Shown here: piece by piece, positions 14,715-20,893 of the stretch
Position numbering within the stretch: the first letter of the stretch is position 1
How the letters are laid out: the number at the start of each line of letters is the position of its first letter
Source: Sphingobacteriaceae bacterium
Lineage (GTDB): Bacteria; Bacteroidota; Bacteroidia; B-17B0; Aurantibacillaceae
Assembly (NCBI GenBank): GCA_023251695.1
Contig: JAHEYE010000041.1
Coordinates: forward strand, 1 to 20,893
Direction of reading: 5' to 3'
DNA length: 20,893 nt
Notes under the pieces: generated by a model
Seen by the model: the letters and a program-made list of their open reading frames with translations, nothing else
Databases searched by the model: none
What the model was told of the DNA's origin: nothing
Position numbers and translations under genes: made by a program

Positions 14715-14945
14715 TTATTTCTTCTCTTCAGTTGCAGCAGCAGTTTCAGTAGTTGCAGCAGCTGAATCAACAGTAGCAGCAGCTTCGCTAACAGCAGAGC
14801 TTAAACTAGCTTCTAAAGCTTTCGCGATAGAATCAGCAGCCATTTTCGCAGCTTCTTCAGCTTTCGCTTTTTCTTCTGCAGATGGTCCACAAGCAATAAA
14901 AGTAGCTACTAAAGCTACAGCAAGGATTGACATTACTTTTTTCAT
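14715..14945 (-). CDS. Small Ala-rich lipoprotein of unknown function
   Basis: Encodes 76 residues from the ATG at 14943-14945. MKKVMSILAVALVATFIAC is a signal peptide with lipobox FIAC (cysteine at 19). The mature part starts CGPSAEEKAKAEEAAK and is a low-complexity Ala/Glu/Ser/Thr helix to the end. The frame stays open upstream to 15098, but that part is not protein-like and the signal peptide fixes the start. It is a monocistronic gene with its own terminator. It looks related to the adjacent lipoprotein at 14350-14589, although low complexity makes homology hard to prove. Possibly an abundant envelope lipoprotein; this is inference only. Confidence 0.8.
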   Translation of the reverse strand: MKKVMSILAVALVATFIACGPSAEEKAKAEEAAKMAADSIAKALEASLSSAVSEAAATVDSAAATTETAAATEEKK

Positions 14946-15131
14946 GAAATTTGGTTTTTTAACGTTAATAATTTCACATTTATACCGTTTTGGGCCTTTG
15001 GTAACCCTAAAATTCTTTAAAAAATAGAATATTTTTATAACTGATTGATTTTCAATGTATAATATTTGATTTGCAAGCTTATTCTTTAAATTCTCCATTC
15101 CAAATTCTTAATTCTACATTCATAATTGGGT

Positions 15132-15139
15132 TACCTTTG
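15132..15139 (+). promoter_or_regulatory. Candidate -7 element for the ECF sigma factor gene
   Basis: TACCTTTG exactly matches TAnnTTTG and lies 32 bp before the sigma-factor ATG. No clear -33 TTTG is present. The rest of the 226-bp gap 14946-15171 is AT-rich, and I see no gene in it. Confidence 0.4.
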
Positions 15140-15171
15140 CCCCTTAATCGTATTAATCAATACAGGCATTT

Positions 15172-15732
15172 ATGGCTGTCAAAGCTCAGTTCACCGATAC
15201 CGAATTTATTGAAGGCCTCCGGACAGGGAATGAAGCAGCATTAAAAGCCCTTTATAAAAAGTACTATAATATCGTTCTTAAAATTGTTGTGAATAACAGC
15301 GGCAGCAGTGAAGCAGCTGAGGACATTTATCAGGAAACAATAATTGTTTTGTTTGAAAATGCCCAAAAGCCAAGCTTTACTTTAAATTGCCAGTTACAAA
15401 CGTTTATTTATTCAATAGCAAAACGTTTATGGTTAAAACAGTTGCGCAATAACAGCAATCTGGTTAAACTGAGTAACGGCGGTGAAGATGAGATTGTAGA
15501 TGTAAGTGAAGAAATAAATGAACATTTACAAAAAGAAGAAGCGCTGCTGAAAATGACTAAGAGTCTGAGTGAGTTGGGAGAACCCTGCAAAACCATCATC
15601 ACCGATTTTTACATTAGTCATTTAAGTATGGATGAAATTTCTGAAAAGTTTGGTTATACCAACTCGGATAATGCAAAAACCCAGAAATACAAATGCCTGC
15701 AAAGGTTAAAGAAATATTTTTTTGATAAATAA
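15172..15732 (+). CDS. ECF-type sigma-70 family RNA polymerase sigma factor
   Basis: Length is 186 residues, the size of ECF sigma factors. Region 2 spans about residues 8-90, with the core-binding and -10-recognition helices AAEDIYQETIIVLFENA and FIYSIAKRLWLKQLR. Region 4 spans about 120-183 with LGEPCKTIITDFYISHLSMDEI and a helix-turn-helix ending RLKKYF. No signal or membrane segment is present. The next gene starts 20 bp later and has an anti-sigma-like N-terminus and a transmembrane helix, the normal arrangement of an ECF sigma with its regulator. The target promoters are unknown. Confidence 0.92.
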   Translation: MAVKAQFTDTEFIEGLRTGNEAALKALYKKYYNIVLKIVVNNSGSSEAAEDIYQETIIVLFENAQKPSFTLNCQLQTFIYSIAKRLWLKQLRNNSNLVKLSNGGEDEIVDVSEEINEHLQKEEALLKMTKSLSELGEPCKTIITDFYISHLSMDEISEKFGYTNSDNAKTQKYKCLQRLKKYFFDK

Positions 15733-15752
15733 AAAGAGGCGGAAGATATAAC

Positions 15753-16847
15753 ATGAAAAACACAGACATATTTGATGATTATTTGTTCGGTAAATTAAAT
15801 GCTGCACAAAAAAGTGAGTTTGAAAATAATTTGAAAACTGACGGAGTTTTTGCGGCCGCATTTAATCAACACAAAACTTTAGTTGATGCTTTAAACAAAT
15901 ACGCTGAGAGAAACGAGTTACGCAAAGCGCTAAAAGCCATTCACGAAAAAGAATTTGGCAACGATGCTAAGATCATCTCAATTAAACAGGAAACATTTTA
16001 TCAGAAACTCGGTCGCAATGTTGCCATGGCAGCAGGCGTAGGTTTAATTGCTGTGCTTTCTGCTTTGGCTTTATTAAGTACAGGCGGTTATATTCTTACC
16101 AAACAAAATAATGCTATTACTGATTTAAAACGCGAAGTTGACGAATTGAAATATACGCAAGACGGAATTGTAGAGGCTATTTCGAATGTGGGCGAGAAAC
16201 CAAAATACGCTCCGGCTAATTTTGAAGGAACAGGTTTTGCCATTAATAATGAAGGTTACATCATTACCAGCTTACACATGATTAAAGGTGCGGATTCGGT
16301 GTTTATCGAAAACAGTGATATCAGCCGTACCGCTGCAAAAATTATTTTCACCGATCCTAAAATCGATGTTGCCATTTTGCAAATTGATAAAGCAGATATC
16401 TACAAAGAATGGAATTTACCTTTCGTATTCAGCAACCGCAATTGCGACTTAGGTGAAAAAGTTTTTACCCTAGGTTATCCGCGCAAAGATATTGTTTACG
16501 GAGAAGGTTCATTGAGTTCGTTAAGCGGTTACCACAGCGATACCACCATGTATCAGATTTCAATTCCTGTGAATCCGGGTAACAGCGGCGGACCCTTATT
16601 AGATGAACAAGGTGCAGTGATTGGTTTGGTACGCGGTAAAATTACCAGTGCAGAAGCAACAGGTTTTGCTATCAAGTCGAAACAAATTATAAATGCTATC
16701 GAAGTTTTTAATCAAACTGAAAAAAACAAGGAAAACGGATTGAACATCAACGTTAAGAAGAATACCCTGAAAAGCATTAAGCGCAGCGAGCAGATTAAGC
16801 GGATTAACCCTTATGTTTTTAACGTAATGGTGTATAAAGCCAACTGA
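15753..16847 (+). CDS. Membrane protein: anti-sigma-like domain fused to trypsin-like serine protease
   Basis: Length is 364 residues. Residues 1-70 form a cytoplasmic helical segment (FDDYLFGKLNAAQKSEFENN; later ERNELRKALKAIHEKEF). This is the pattern of Bacteroidota anti-sigma N-termini, without a zinc motif. A single transmembrane helix follows a basic stretch (about 88-115), then a short helical or coiled linker (118-145). Residues 155-320 are a DegP-like trypsin fold with a complete triad: H175 in ITSLHMIKG, D205 in DPKIDVAILQ, and S278 in NPGNSGGP. There is no PDZ domain; the tail (330-364) is basic. Placed 20 bp after an ECF sigma gene, it is probably the sigma regulator with a periplasmic protease output or sensor. 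The protease assignment is firm; the anti-sigma role is inferred from position and N-terminus. Confidence 0.85.
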   Translation: MKNTDIFDDYLFGKLNAAQKSEFENNLKTDGVFAAAFNQHKTLVDALNKYAERNELRKALKAIHEKEFGNDAKIISIKQETFYQKLGRNVAMAAGVGLIAVLSALALLSTGGYILTKQNNAITDLKREVDELKYTQDGIVEAISNVGEKPKYAPANFEGTGFAINNEGYIITSLHMIKGADSVFIENSDISRTAAKIIFTDPKIDVAILQIDKADIYKEWNLPFVFSNRNCDLGEKVFTLGYPRKDIVYGEGSLSSLSGYHSDTTMYQISIPVNPGNSGGPLLDEQGAVIGLVRGKITSAEATGFAIKSKQIINAIEVFNQTEKNKENGLNINVKKNTLKSIKRSEQIKRINPYVFNVMVYKAN

Positions 16848-16870
16848 TTTCTTTAACATTTCACTCTTTA

Positions 16871-16895
16871 AAAGCCCTGTTTTAGGGCTTTTTTT
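16871..16895 (+). terminator. Intrinsic terminator after the sigma/protease unit
   Basis: GCCCT-GTTTT-AGGGC (16874-16888) is followed by seven Ts. With the flanking AAA/TTT the stem can extend to eight pairs. It lies 24 bp after the protease stop and separates it from the following secreted-protein genes. Confidence 0.85.
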
Positions 16896-16923
16896 GTTAT
16901 GAGATTTTATGTAATTTTAATGA

Positions 16924-17805
16924 ATGCTCCGGAGAAAGCTCCTTTATTTAGTAATTAGTTTTTTGTCCTTGTTCCAATTCATGAGGGCGCAGGATATTAT
17001 TTACCTGAACAACGGCGTTAAAGTTGAAGCCAACGTAAAAGAATTAAATGTTGTCTCGATAAAATATAAAAATTTTAATAACCCCGATGGGCCTACTTAC
17101 GTGGTGAACCGGCAGGATGTACTTTTAATCCAGTACCAAAACGGCACGGTTGAGGTGATCAATAATAATCCGACTCCTGTGACCCCTTCAAAAGCCGAGA
17201 CGCTTGTTCCCAAAAAGGAAATACAAAAAAAAGGCGTTTACGACTCGCATTACATGAATAAAAATTGCATTTACTTTAACGGTTTGGCTTTAACTAATTC
17301 GGATCTAGCATTCATATACGATCGTGAAATTGCAAAAAGCCGTTTGTCGATTGTGCTATTAGGCGCCTACAATTTTAATGTGCATGCCAATTATACCAAC
17401 CGCTATATTCAGGCGCTTAATAATTCTAAAAAGAATTACGACCTTGGTTTAGGGATAAATTATTACACCCAGACCCGTAAAAAAACACAATATTTTGTTG
17501 GCGTACTTGTTAAATACATGAATTACGAATATGTACGCCAAACAATTATTCCCGATTCGCTGAACGGCATTAGCTTTACCTTTACTAAACAGGAAAACGT
17601 AAACAATTTTCAGTTTGCGGGAATGATTGTAAACGGATTGCAAATCCGGATCACACCCTTTTTTACTTACAGGGCATTTATAGGATTGGGCTTAACTAAT
17701 CCTAATAGCGACATTTCGAAAGCAGTAAAAGAAGATCCGGCTCAAAAAGCACGCTCGATGGCAAAAGCTTATTTAGGCATGTGTGTTGGTTATCGTTTTT
17801 ATTAA
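16924..17805 (+). CDS. Secreted, probably outer-membrane barrel protein (paralogue 1)
   Basis: Encodes 293 residues. The signal peptide ends around FMRAQ (residue 23). The mature N-terminus (about 24-80) is a beta-rich domain: DIIYLNNGVKVEANV, then YKNFNNPDGPTYVV, then VLLIQYQNGTVEVI. This pattern is widespread in Bacteroidota surface proteins. A linker follows, and then alternating beta strands (about 110-293) with aromatic ends such as GINYYTQT and CVGYRFY, suggesting a small outer-membrane beta barrel. I cannot name the family. It is followed by a paralogue whose ATG overlaps its TAA by one base, so the two form an operon. Confidence 0.78.
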   Translation: MLRRKLLYLVISFLSLFQFMRAQDIIYLNNGVKVEANVKELNVVSIKYKNFNNPDGPTYVVNRQDVLLIQYQNGTVEVINNNPTPVTPSKAETLVPKKEIQKKGVYDSHYMNKNCIYFNGLALTNSDLAFIYDREIAKSRLSIVLLGAYNFNVHANYTNRYIQALNNSKKNYDLGLGINYYTQTRKKTQYFVGVLVKYMNYEYVRQTIIPDSLNGISFTFTKQENVNNFQFAGMIVNGLQIRITPFFTYRAFIGLGLTNPNSDISKAVKEDPAQKARSMAKAYLGMCVGYRFY

Positions 17806-18620
17806 TGAAGGTGAGATTTTACATATTCATTTTTCTGGCACTTGTGGTGTGTGTGAATTCATTTGCCCAGGATAAACTTTTTTTGAGAAGCGGCGAAAAA
17901 ATAAATTGCCGGATTATTTCCGTTAATCTGAAAACAATTGATTTTAAAGATTCTACTGCCTCTTCTTATTTGCTGAGTATAGAGAAAGGCGATGTTTTAA
18001 TGGCAGAATTTAAAAACGGCGACGTTTACATTTTTGGAAATGAAAATTCGAAAAGCAATACGCCCAAAACAAAGTACGACCGTGAGTTGGATAAAAAAGC
18101 AATGATCCGCGAAAAAGAAAGAAGCTTTAAGGATAATATTTTTGGATTCCAACCCATTGATATTGCCTGGGGAAGACTAACCTTTACCTACGAACGCCTG
18201 TTTATGGATAAACGCATGGGCGTTGTAATTCCTTTCAGCTTAACTTACGACCCCCGGGTTTTAATTCCAAACAGTTCAAGTGACACCATTGTGAATACAA
18301 GGGAAAAAGTGAGACATAATACCGGCTTAATTACCGGATTTGATTTGAATTATTATTACGAAACCAAATCTCATACCAAATTCTTTTTCGGTCCGCGCTT
18401 CCGTTATGGACAAGATGTTAATCTTTCGAATATTACAGCATACACCGTACAATTCCAGCAAGGGTTTTTGTTGTGTGACTCAAAAGGTAAAATGGCTACT
18501 ACAGTTGCTTTCGGTTTTGGGTTTGCCAGAATTATTTCAACGCCATTCAGCAGCGCGTACAATTCAAAGCAATCTTATCCCTGGGCATCTTTTACATTAC
18601 GTATCGGCATCAGAAAATAA
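17805..18620 (+). CDS. Secreted, probably outer-membrane barrel protein (paralogue 2)
   Basis: Encodes 271 residues starting at the ATG that shares its A with the TAA of the previous gene (TAATG). An earlier in-frame GTG at 17781 would only prefix the signal peptide. The signal peptide ends SFAQ. DKLFLRSGEKINCRI and VLMAEFKNGDVYIF align in order and spacing with the N-terminal domain of the previous protein. The second half has barrel-like strands (FFFGPRFRYGQD, VAFGFGFARI) and ends FTLRIGIRK. Sequence identity between the two is low, but the architecture is the same. Its last 46 bp overlap the convergent gene at 18575. Confidence 0.78.
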   Translation: MKVRFYIFIFLALVVCVNSFAQDKLFLRSGEKINCRIISVNLKTIDFKDSTASSYLLSIEKGDVLMAEFKNGDVYIFGNENSKSNTPKTKYDRELDKKAMIREKERSFKDNIFGFQPIDIAWGRLTFTYERLFMDKRMGVVIPFSLTYDPRVLIPNSSSDTIVNTREKVRHNTGLITGFDLNYYYETKSHTKFFFGPRFRYGQDVNLSNITAYTVQFQQGFLLCDSKGKMATTVAFGFGFARIISTPFSSAYNSKQSYPWASFTLRIGIRK

Positions 18621-19483
18621 CGTTTTTCATAGCCTTCATTCCCTTGTAAACCTCCGCTGTGTACAACAAGTACTTTCGAATTCACCGGAATTCCATTTTT
18701 TGAAATCATATCCTTTACTGCAAAAAATAATTTAGCAGTGTAAATATAATCAAGTGGGATTTTGCTTTCCATCTCAAATTTGATTTTAAACTCTAAAAGC
18801 TCGCCTGTGTGTTTTGCATAACCCCCGAAATGATATCCGGGAATTATTTCACCATGAGAGTTTAGTTCACCCTCTCCTTTAAGTACACTAATTCCAATTA
18901 ACTTTTGATTTTCCTTAAGTGACTTTTGAATTCCCCTAAATGTAGTTCCTGTACCGCAGGCACAAAAAATAATATCAAAATTATTTTCTTTAGTGAGAAT
19001 TTCTCGGCACCCTTTTTCACCCAGTTTATTATTTCCTCCTTCAGGAATTAAATAAAAATTACCAAACTTGTTTTTTAATCCCTCAATAAATACCAGACTT
19101 TCTTTTTGTTTGTATTCTTCCCTTGAAACAAAATGCAATTGCATTCCTGATTTTTTTGCTTCCGTTAAAGTTGAATTGTTTTCCGATTCTTTTTCTCCTC
19201 TGATTATTCCTATACTTTTTAATCCGGCTAATTCACAAGCGGCGGCAGTGGCATGAATATGATTTGAAAAAGTTCCTCCGAAAGTCAGAATGGTGTCAAG
19301 TCCTTGTTTTGTTGCTTCTTCTAAATTGTATTTTAGTTTAAACCATTTGTTTCCGCTGATTTGCGGATGGATAAGATCAAGACGTAACACAGAGACTTCT
19401 CTACCTCCCAAATTTATTTTTTGGATTATGGGTGTGTATTCTAACAAAACAGCTTTTATTGCCACCAAACCTCCAAAGCTCAA
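18575..19483 (-). CDS. PLP-dependent ACC deaminase / D-cysteine desulfhydrase family enzyme
   Basis: Fold-type II pyridoxal-phosphate enzyme. As listed it has 302 residues. HPQISGNKWFKLKYNL (39-54) contains the lysine expected to bind PLP (K46). GGTFSNHIHATA (69-80) matches the Gly-rich and Ser-Asn block. ACGTGTTFRG (175-184) is the phosphate-binding loop, and HSGGLQG (275-281) is the C-terminal motif. Members cleave ACC or desulfurate D-cysteine; the two activities cannot be separated from sequence by eye, and a D-amino-acid lyase role is the more general expectation. The start is uncertain: downstream TTG or GTG codons could give a protein 6-13 residues shorter. It lies 52 bp after pepT on the same strand. 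Its 3' end overlaps the convergent plus-strand gene. Confidence 0.88.
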   Translation of the reverse strand: MSFGGLVAIKAVLLEYTPIIQKINLGGREVSVLRLDLIHPQISGNKWFKLKYNLEEATKQGLDTILTFGGTFSNHIHATAAACELAGLKSIGIIRGEKESENNSTLTEAKKSGMQLHFVSREEYKQKESLVFIEGLKNKFGNFYLIPEGGNNKLGEKGCREILTKENNFDIIFCACGTGTTFRGIQKSLKENQKLIGISVLKGEGELNSHGEIIPGYHFGGYAKHTGELLEFKIKFEMESKIPLDYIYTAKLFFAVKDMISKNGIPVNSKVLVVHSGGLQGNEGYEKRYFLMPIRNVKDAQG

Positions 19484-19535
19484 AATTTCACAAAACTTTA
19501 GTGCAATTTGGTGTTTTAGAGTCTTCGTGGCGAGT

Positions 19536-20783
19536 TTACGATTTTTCTTCCCAAATATTTACCAAATGCACAATGGTCTCAACTGCCTTTTGCATATCCT
19601 GCACACTCACCCACTCTTGTTTGCTGTGTATACCATGCTCGCCCGCAAAAATATTAGCACAAGGCATTCCCATAAACGAAAAACGGGAACCGTCGGTGCC
19701 GCCTCGAATGCTATCCAACACCGGTTTCAAACCAGTACGTTTAATAGCCTCTAAAGCATTATCAATAATTTGCGGATGCTTTGCCAGCACTTCTCCCATA
19801 TTTCTATATTGCTGCACAACCGAAAATTCAAATGAACTTTTGTCGTACTGCGCAATTACTTCTGCCGTTATTTTTTTTAACTCTTCTTCTAAAACCAATA
19901 AAGTAGGTGTATCAAAGGCACGGATAATAAATTTCATTTCAACCATTTCTAAACCACCGTTGACAGAAACAGGATGCATGAAGGGTTGCTTCTTCTCGGT
20001 TGTTTCGGGCGTTTTATCTTTTGGTATTTTATTAATAATCTGCGCGGCCATTTTCATAGAATGCTGCATTTTATCTTTTGCATAACCGGGGTGTGTCGAA
20101 AATCCATTAATCTTAATGGTTACCATATCGGCACTAAAGGTTTCGTTTTCTAAAGATCCCGCTGTTCCACCATCTAAGGTATAACCAAAATCAGCACCCA
20201 ATTTTTTCATGTCTGCTTTATCGGCCCCCCTCCCTATTTCTTCATCAGGCGTAAACAATACTCTTATTTTTCCGTGTTTCACTTCCGGATGCGTCACTAA
20301 AAAATGAGCGGCATCCATAATTTCTGCAACACCGGCTTTATCATCAGCTCCTAACAATGTGGTTCCATCAGTTGTAATAATATCATTACCTATCTGATTT
20401 TTTAATTCGGGATGCTCCTCTACTTTTATTATTTGTGATTTGTCCGCAGGTAAAACAATATCTTTCCCATCATAATTCTTATGCATTGTTGGGTTTACAT
20501 TTGTACCCGTACAATCAGGAGCTGTATCTACATGCGAACAAAAACATAATACAGGAACTTTTTTAGTGGTTGTTGCAGGAATGGTTCCATATACATAACC
20601 ATTCGCATCCAATTCGGCGTCGCTAATACCCATCGCTTTTAATTCTTCTAATAAAATTTTACTTAAGTTCAACTGCTTTGCCGTGCTCGGACATTTGGAA
20701 GAAGAAGCATCAGACTGCGTATCGATTTTTGCGTACCTGATAAATCTATCGGTTACGGTGAAACTGTAATTTCTAAAATCCAT
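19536..20783 (-). CDS. pepT: Peptidase T (M20 family tripeptidase)
   Basis: Cytoplasmic dinuclear-zinc aminopeptidase that removes the N-terminal residue of tripeptides. Length is 415 residues, close to E. coli PepT. Metal and catalytic residues are visible: FCSHVDTAPD (H84, D86), LLGADDKAG (bridging D147), FTPDEEIGRG (E181 and E182), YTLDGG (D204), and the late GEHGIHSKQEW histidine. The inserted dimerisation (lid) domain spans about 215-320. The start at 20781-20783 gives MDFRNYSFTVTDRFIRYAKI, which matches the family N-terminus. The 110 bp to the right edge (20784-20893) contain no gene that I can support. Confidence 0.96.
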   Translation of the reverse strand: MDFRNYSFTVTDRFIRYAKIDTQSDASSSKCPSTAKQLNLSKILLEELKAMGISDAELDANGYVYGTIPATTTKKVPVLCFCSHVDTAPDCTGTNVNPTMHKNYDGKDIVLPADKSQIIKVEEHPELKNQIGNDIITTDGTTLLGADDKAGVAEIMDAAHFLVTHPEVKHGKIRVLFTPDEEIGRGADKADMKKLGADFGYTLDGGTAGSLENETFSADMVTIKINGFSTHPGYAKDKMQHSMKMAAQIINKIPKDKTPETTEKKQPFMHPVSVNGGLEMVEMKFIIRAFDTPTLLVLEEELKKITAEVIAQYDKSSFEFSVVQQYRNMGEVLAKHPQIIDNALEAIKRTGLKPVLDSIRGGTDGSRFSFMGMPCANIFAGEHGIHSKQEWVSVQDMQKAVETIVHLVNIWEEKS

Positions 20784-20893
20784 TTTTTTCTAACTTTTTG
20801 ATACTGTGAATTTACCAATTCCCGCCTAATCTTCAAATTGAGTGAATGGATAGGTAAAATCGGAGGCTTTTATTAACTTTACTCAACGGCCTC

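Noticed and set aside
14715..15098. Longer version of the Ala-rich lipoprotein with 51 extra N-terminal residues
   Set aside because: It would bury the signal peptide and lipobox inside the protein; the internal ATG at 14945 is the natural start.
17781..17804. GTG start adding eight residues to the second secreted protein
   Set aside because: The signal peptide begins at the ATG that overlaps the previous stop codon in TAATG.
20784..20893. Gene or terminator at the right edge (GAGGC/GCCTC pairing near 20861-20893)
   Set aside because: The stem would be five pairs with a loop of about 20 bases, and the sequence is cut by the window edge; not enough to call.

Overview
The window reads as chromosomal DNA from a member of the Bacteroidota. 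It is AT-rich, its tail-to-head genes have few Shine-Dalgarno sites, and TAnnTTTG-like -7 promoter elements recur. It also carries small secreted proteins, CGP-type lipoproteins and outer-membrane proteins typical of that phylum. I cannot name the genus. Nearly all of the sequence is coding. I see no rRNA, tRNA, CRISPR array, insertion sequence or phage gene.

Left part (1-5581). A minus-strand group runs purN, then a small secreted protein, then rnr (RNase R, cut by the left edge). Divergent to it, on the plus strand, are a secreted protein of unknown function, a short gene remnant, lgt (prolipoprotein diacylglyceryl transferase), a G/A-rich tandem repeat tract, and cysQ. The repeat tract encodes the tail and stop codon of lgt. 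The cysQ frame behind it has no ATG, GTG or TTG at its expected start.

Middle (5592-10798). A compact plus-strand molybdenum-cofactor operon runs moeA, a TSUP/TauE-SafE anion permease, mobA, moaD, moaE, a moaC-moaB fusion, then moaA. Junctions are overlapping or only a few bases long as far as moaD/moaE; there is probably an internal promoter before moaA. Together these genes cover GTP to cyclic pyranopterin (MoaA, MoaC), molybdopterin synthase (MoaD, MoaE), adenylylation and molybdate insertion (MoaB domain, MoeA) and GMP attachment (MobA). A MoaD-activating MoeB, a molybdate ABC transporter and a molybdoenzyme are not in the window.

Next (10800-14945), all minus strand: a probable transcription unit mrp, nifU-like, metF (Fe-S carrier proteins and methylenetetrahydrofolate reductase), followed by ftsX across an intergenic region holding an inverted pair of double-hairpin repeats. 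Upstream of mrp lie two very small lipoproteins, one with a clear intrinsic terminator.

Right part. Plus strand (15132-18620): an ECF sigma factor, then a single-pass membrane protein that appears to join an anti-sigma-like cytoplasmic domain to an extracytoplasmic trypsin-like protease, ended by a good terminator. After that come two tandem paralogous secreted, barrel-like proteins. Minus strand (18575-20783): pepT and a PLP enzyme of the ACC deaminase/D-cysteine desulfhydrase family. The sigma/anti-sigma-protease pair is the best candidate here for an under-described system; the rest is mostly recognisable housekeeping and cofactor metabolism.
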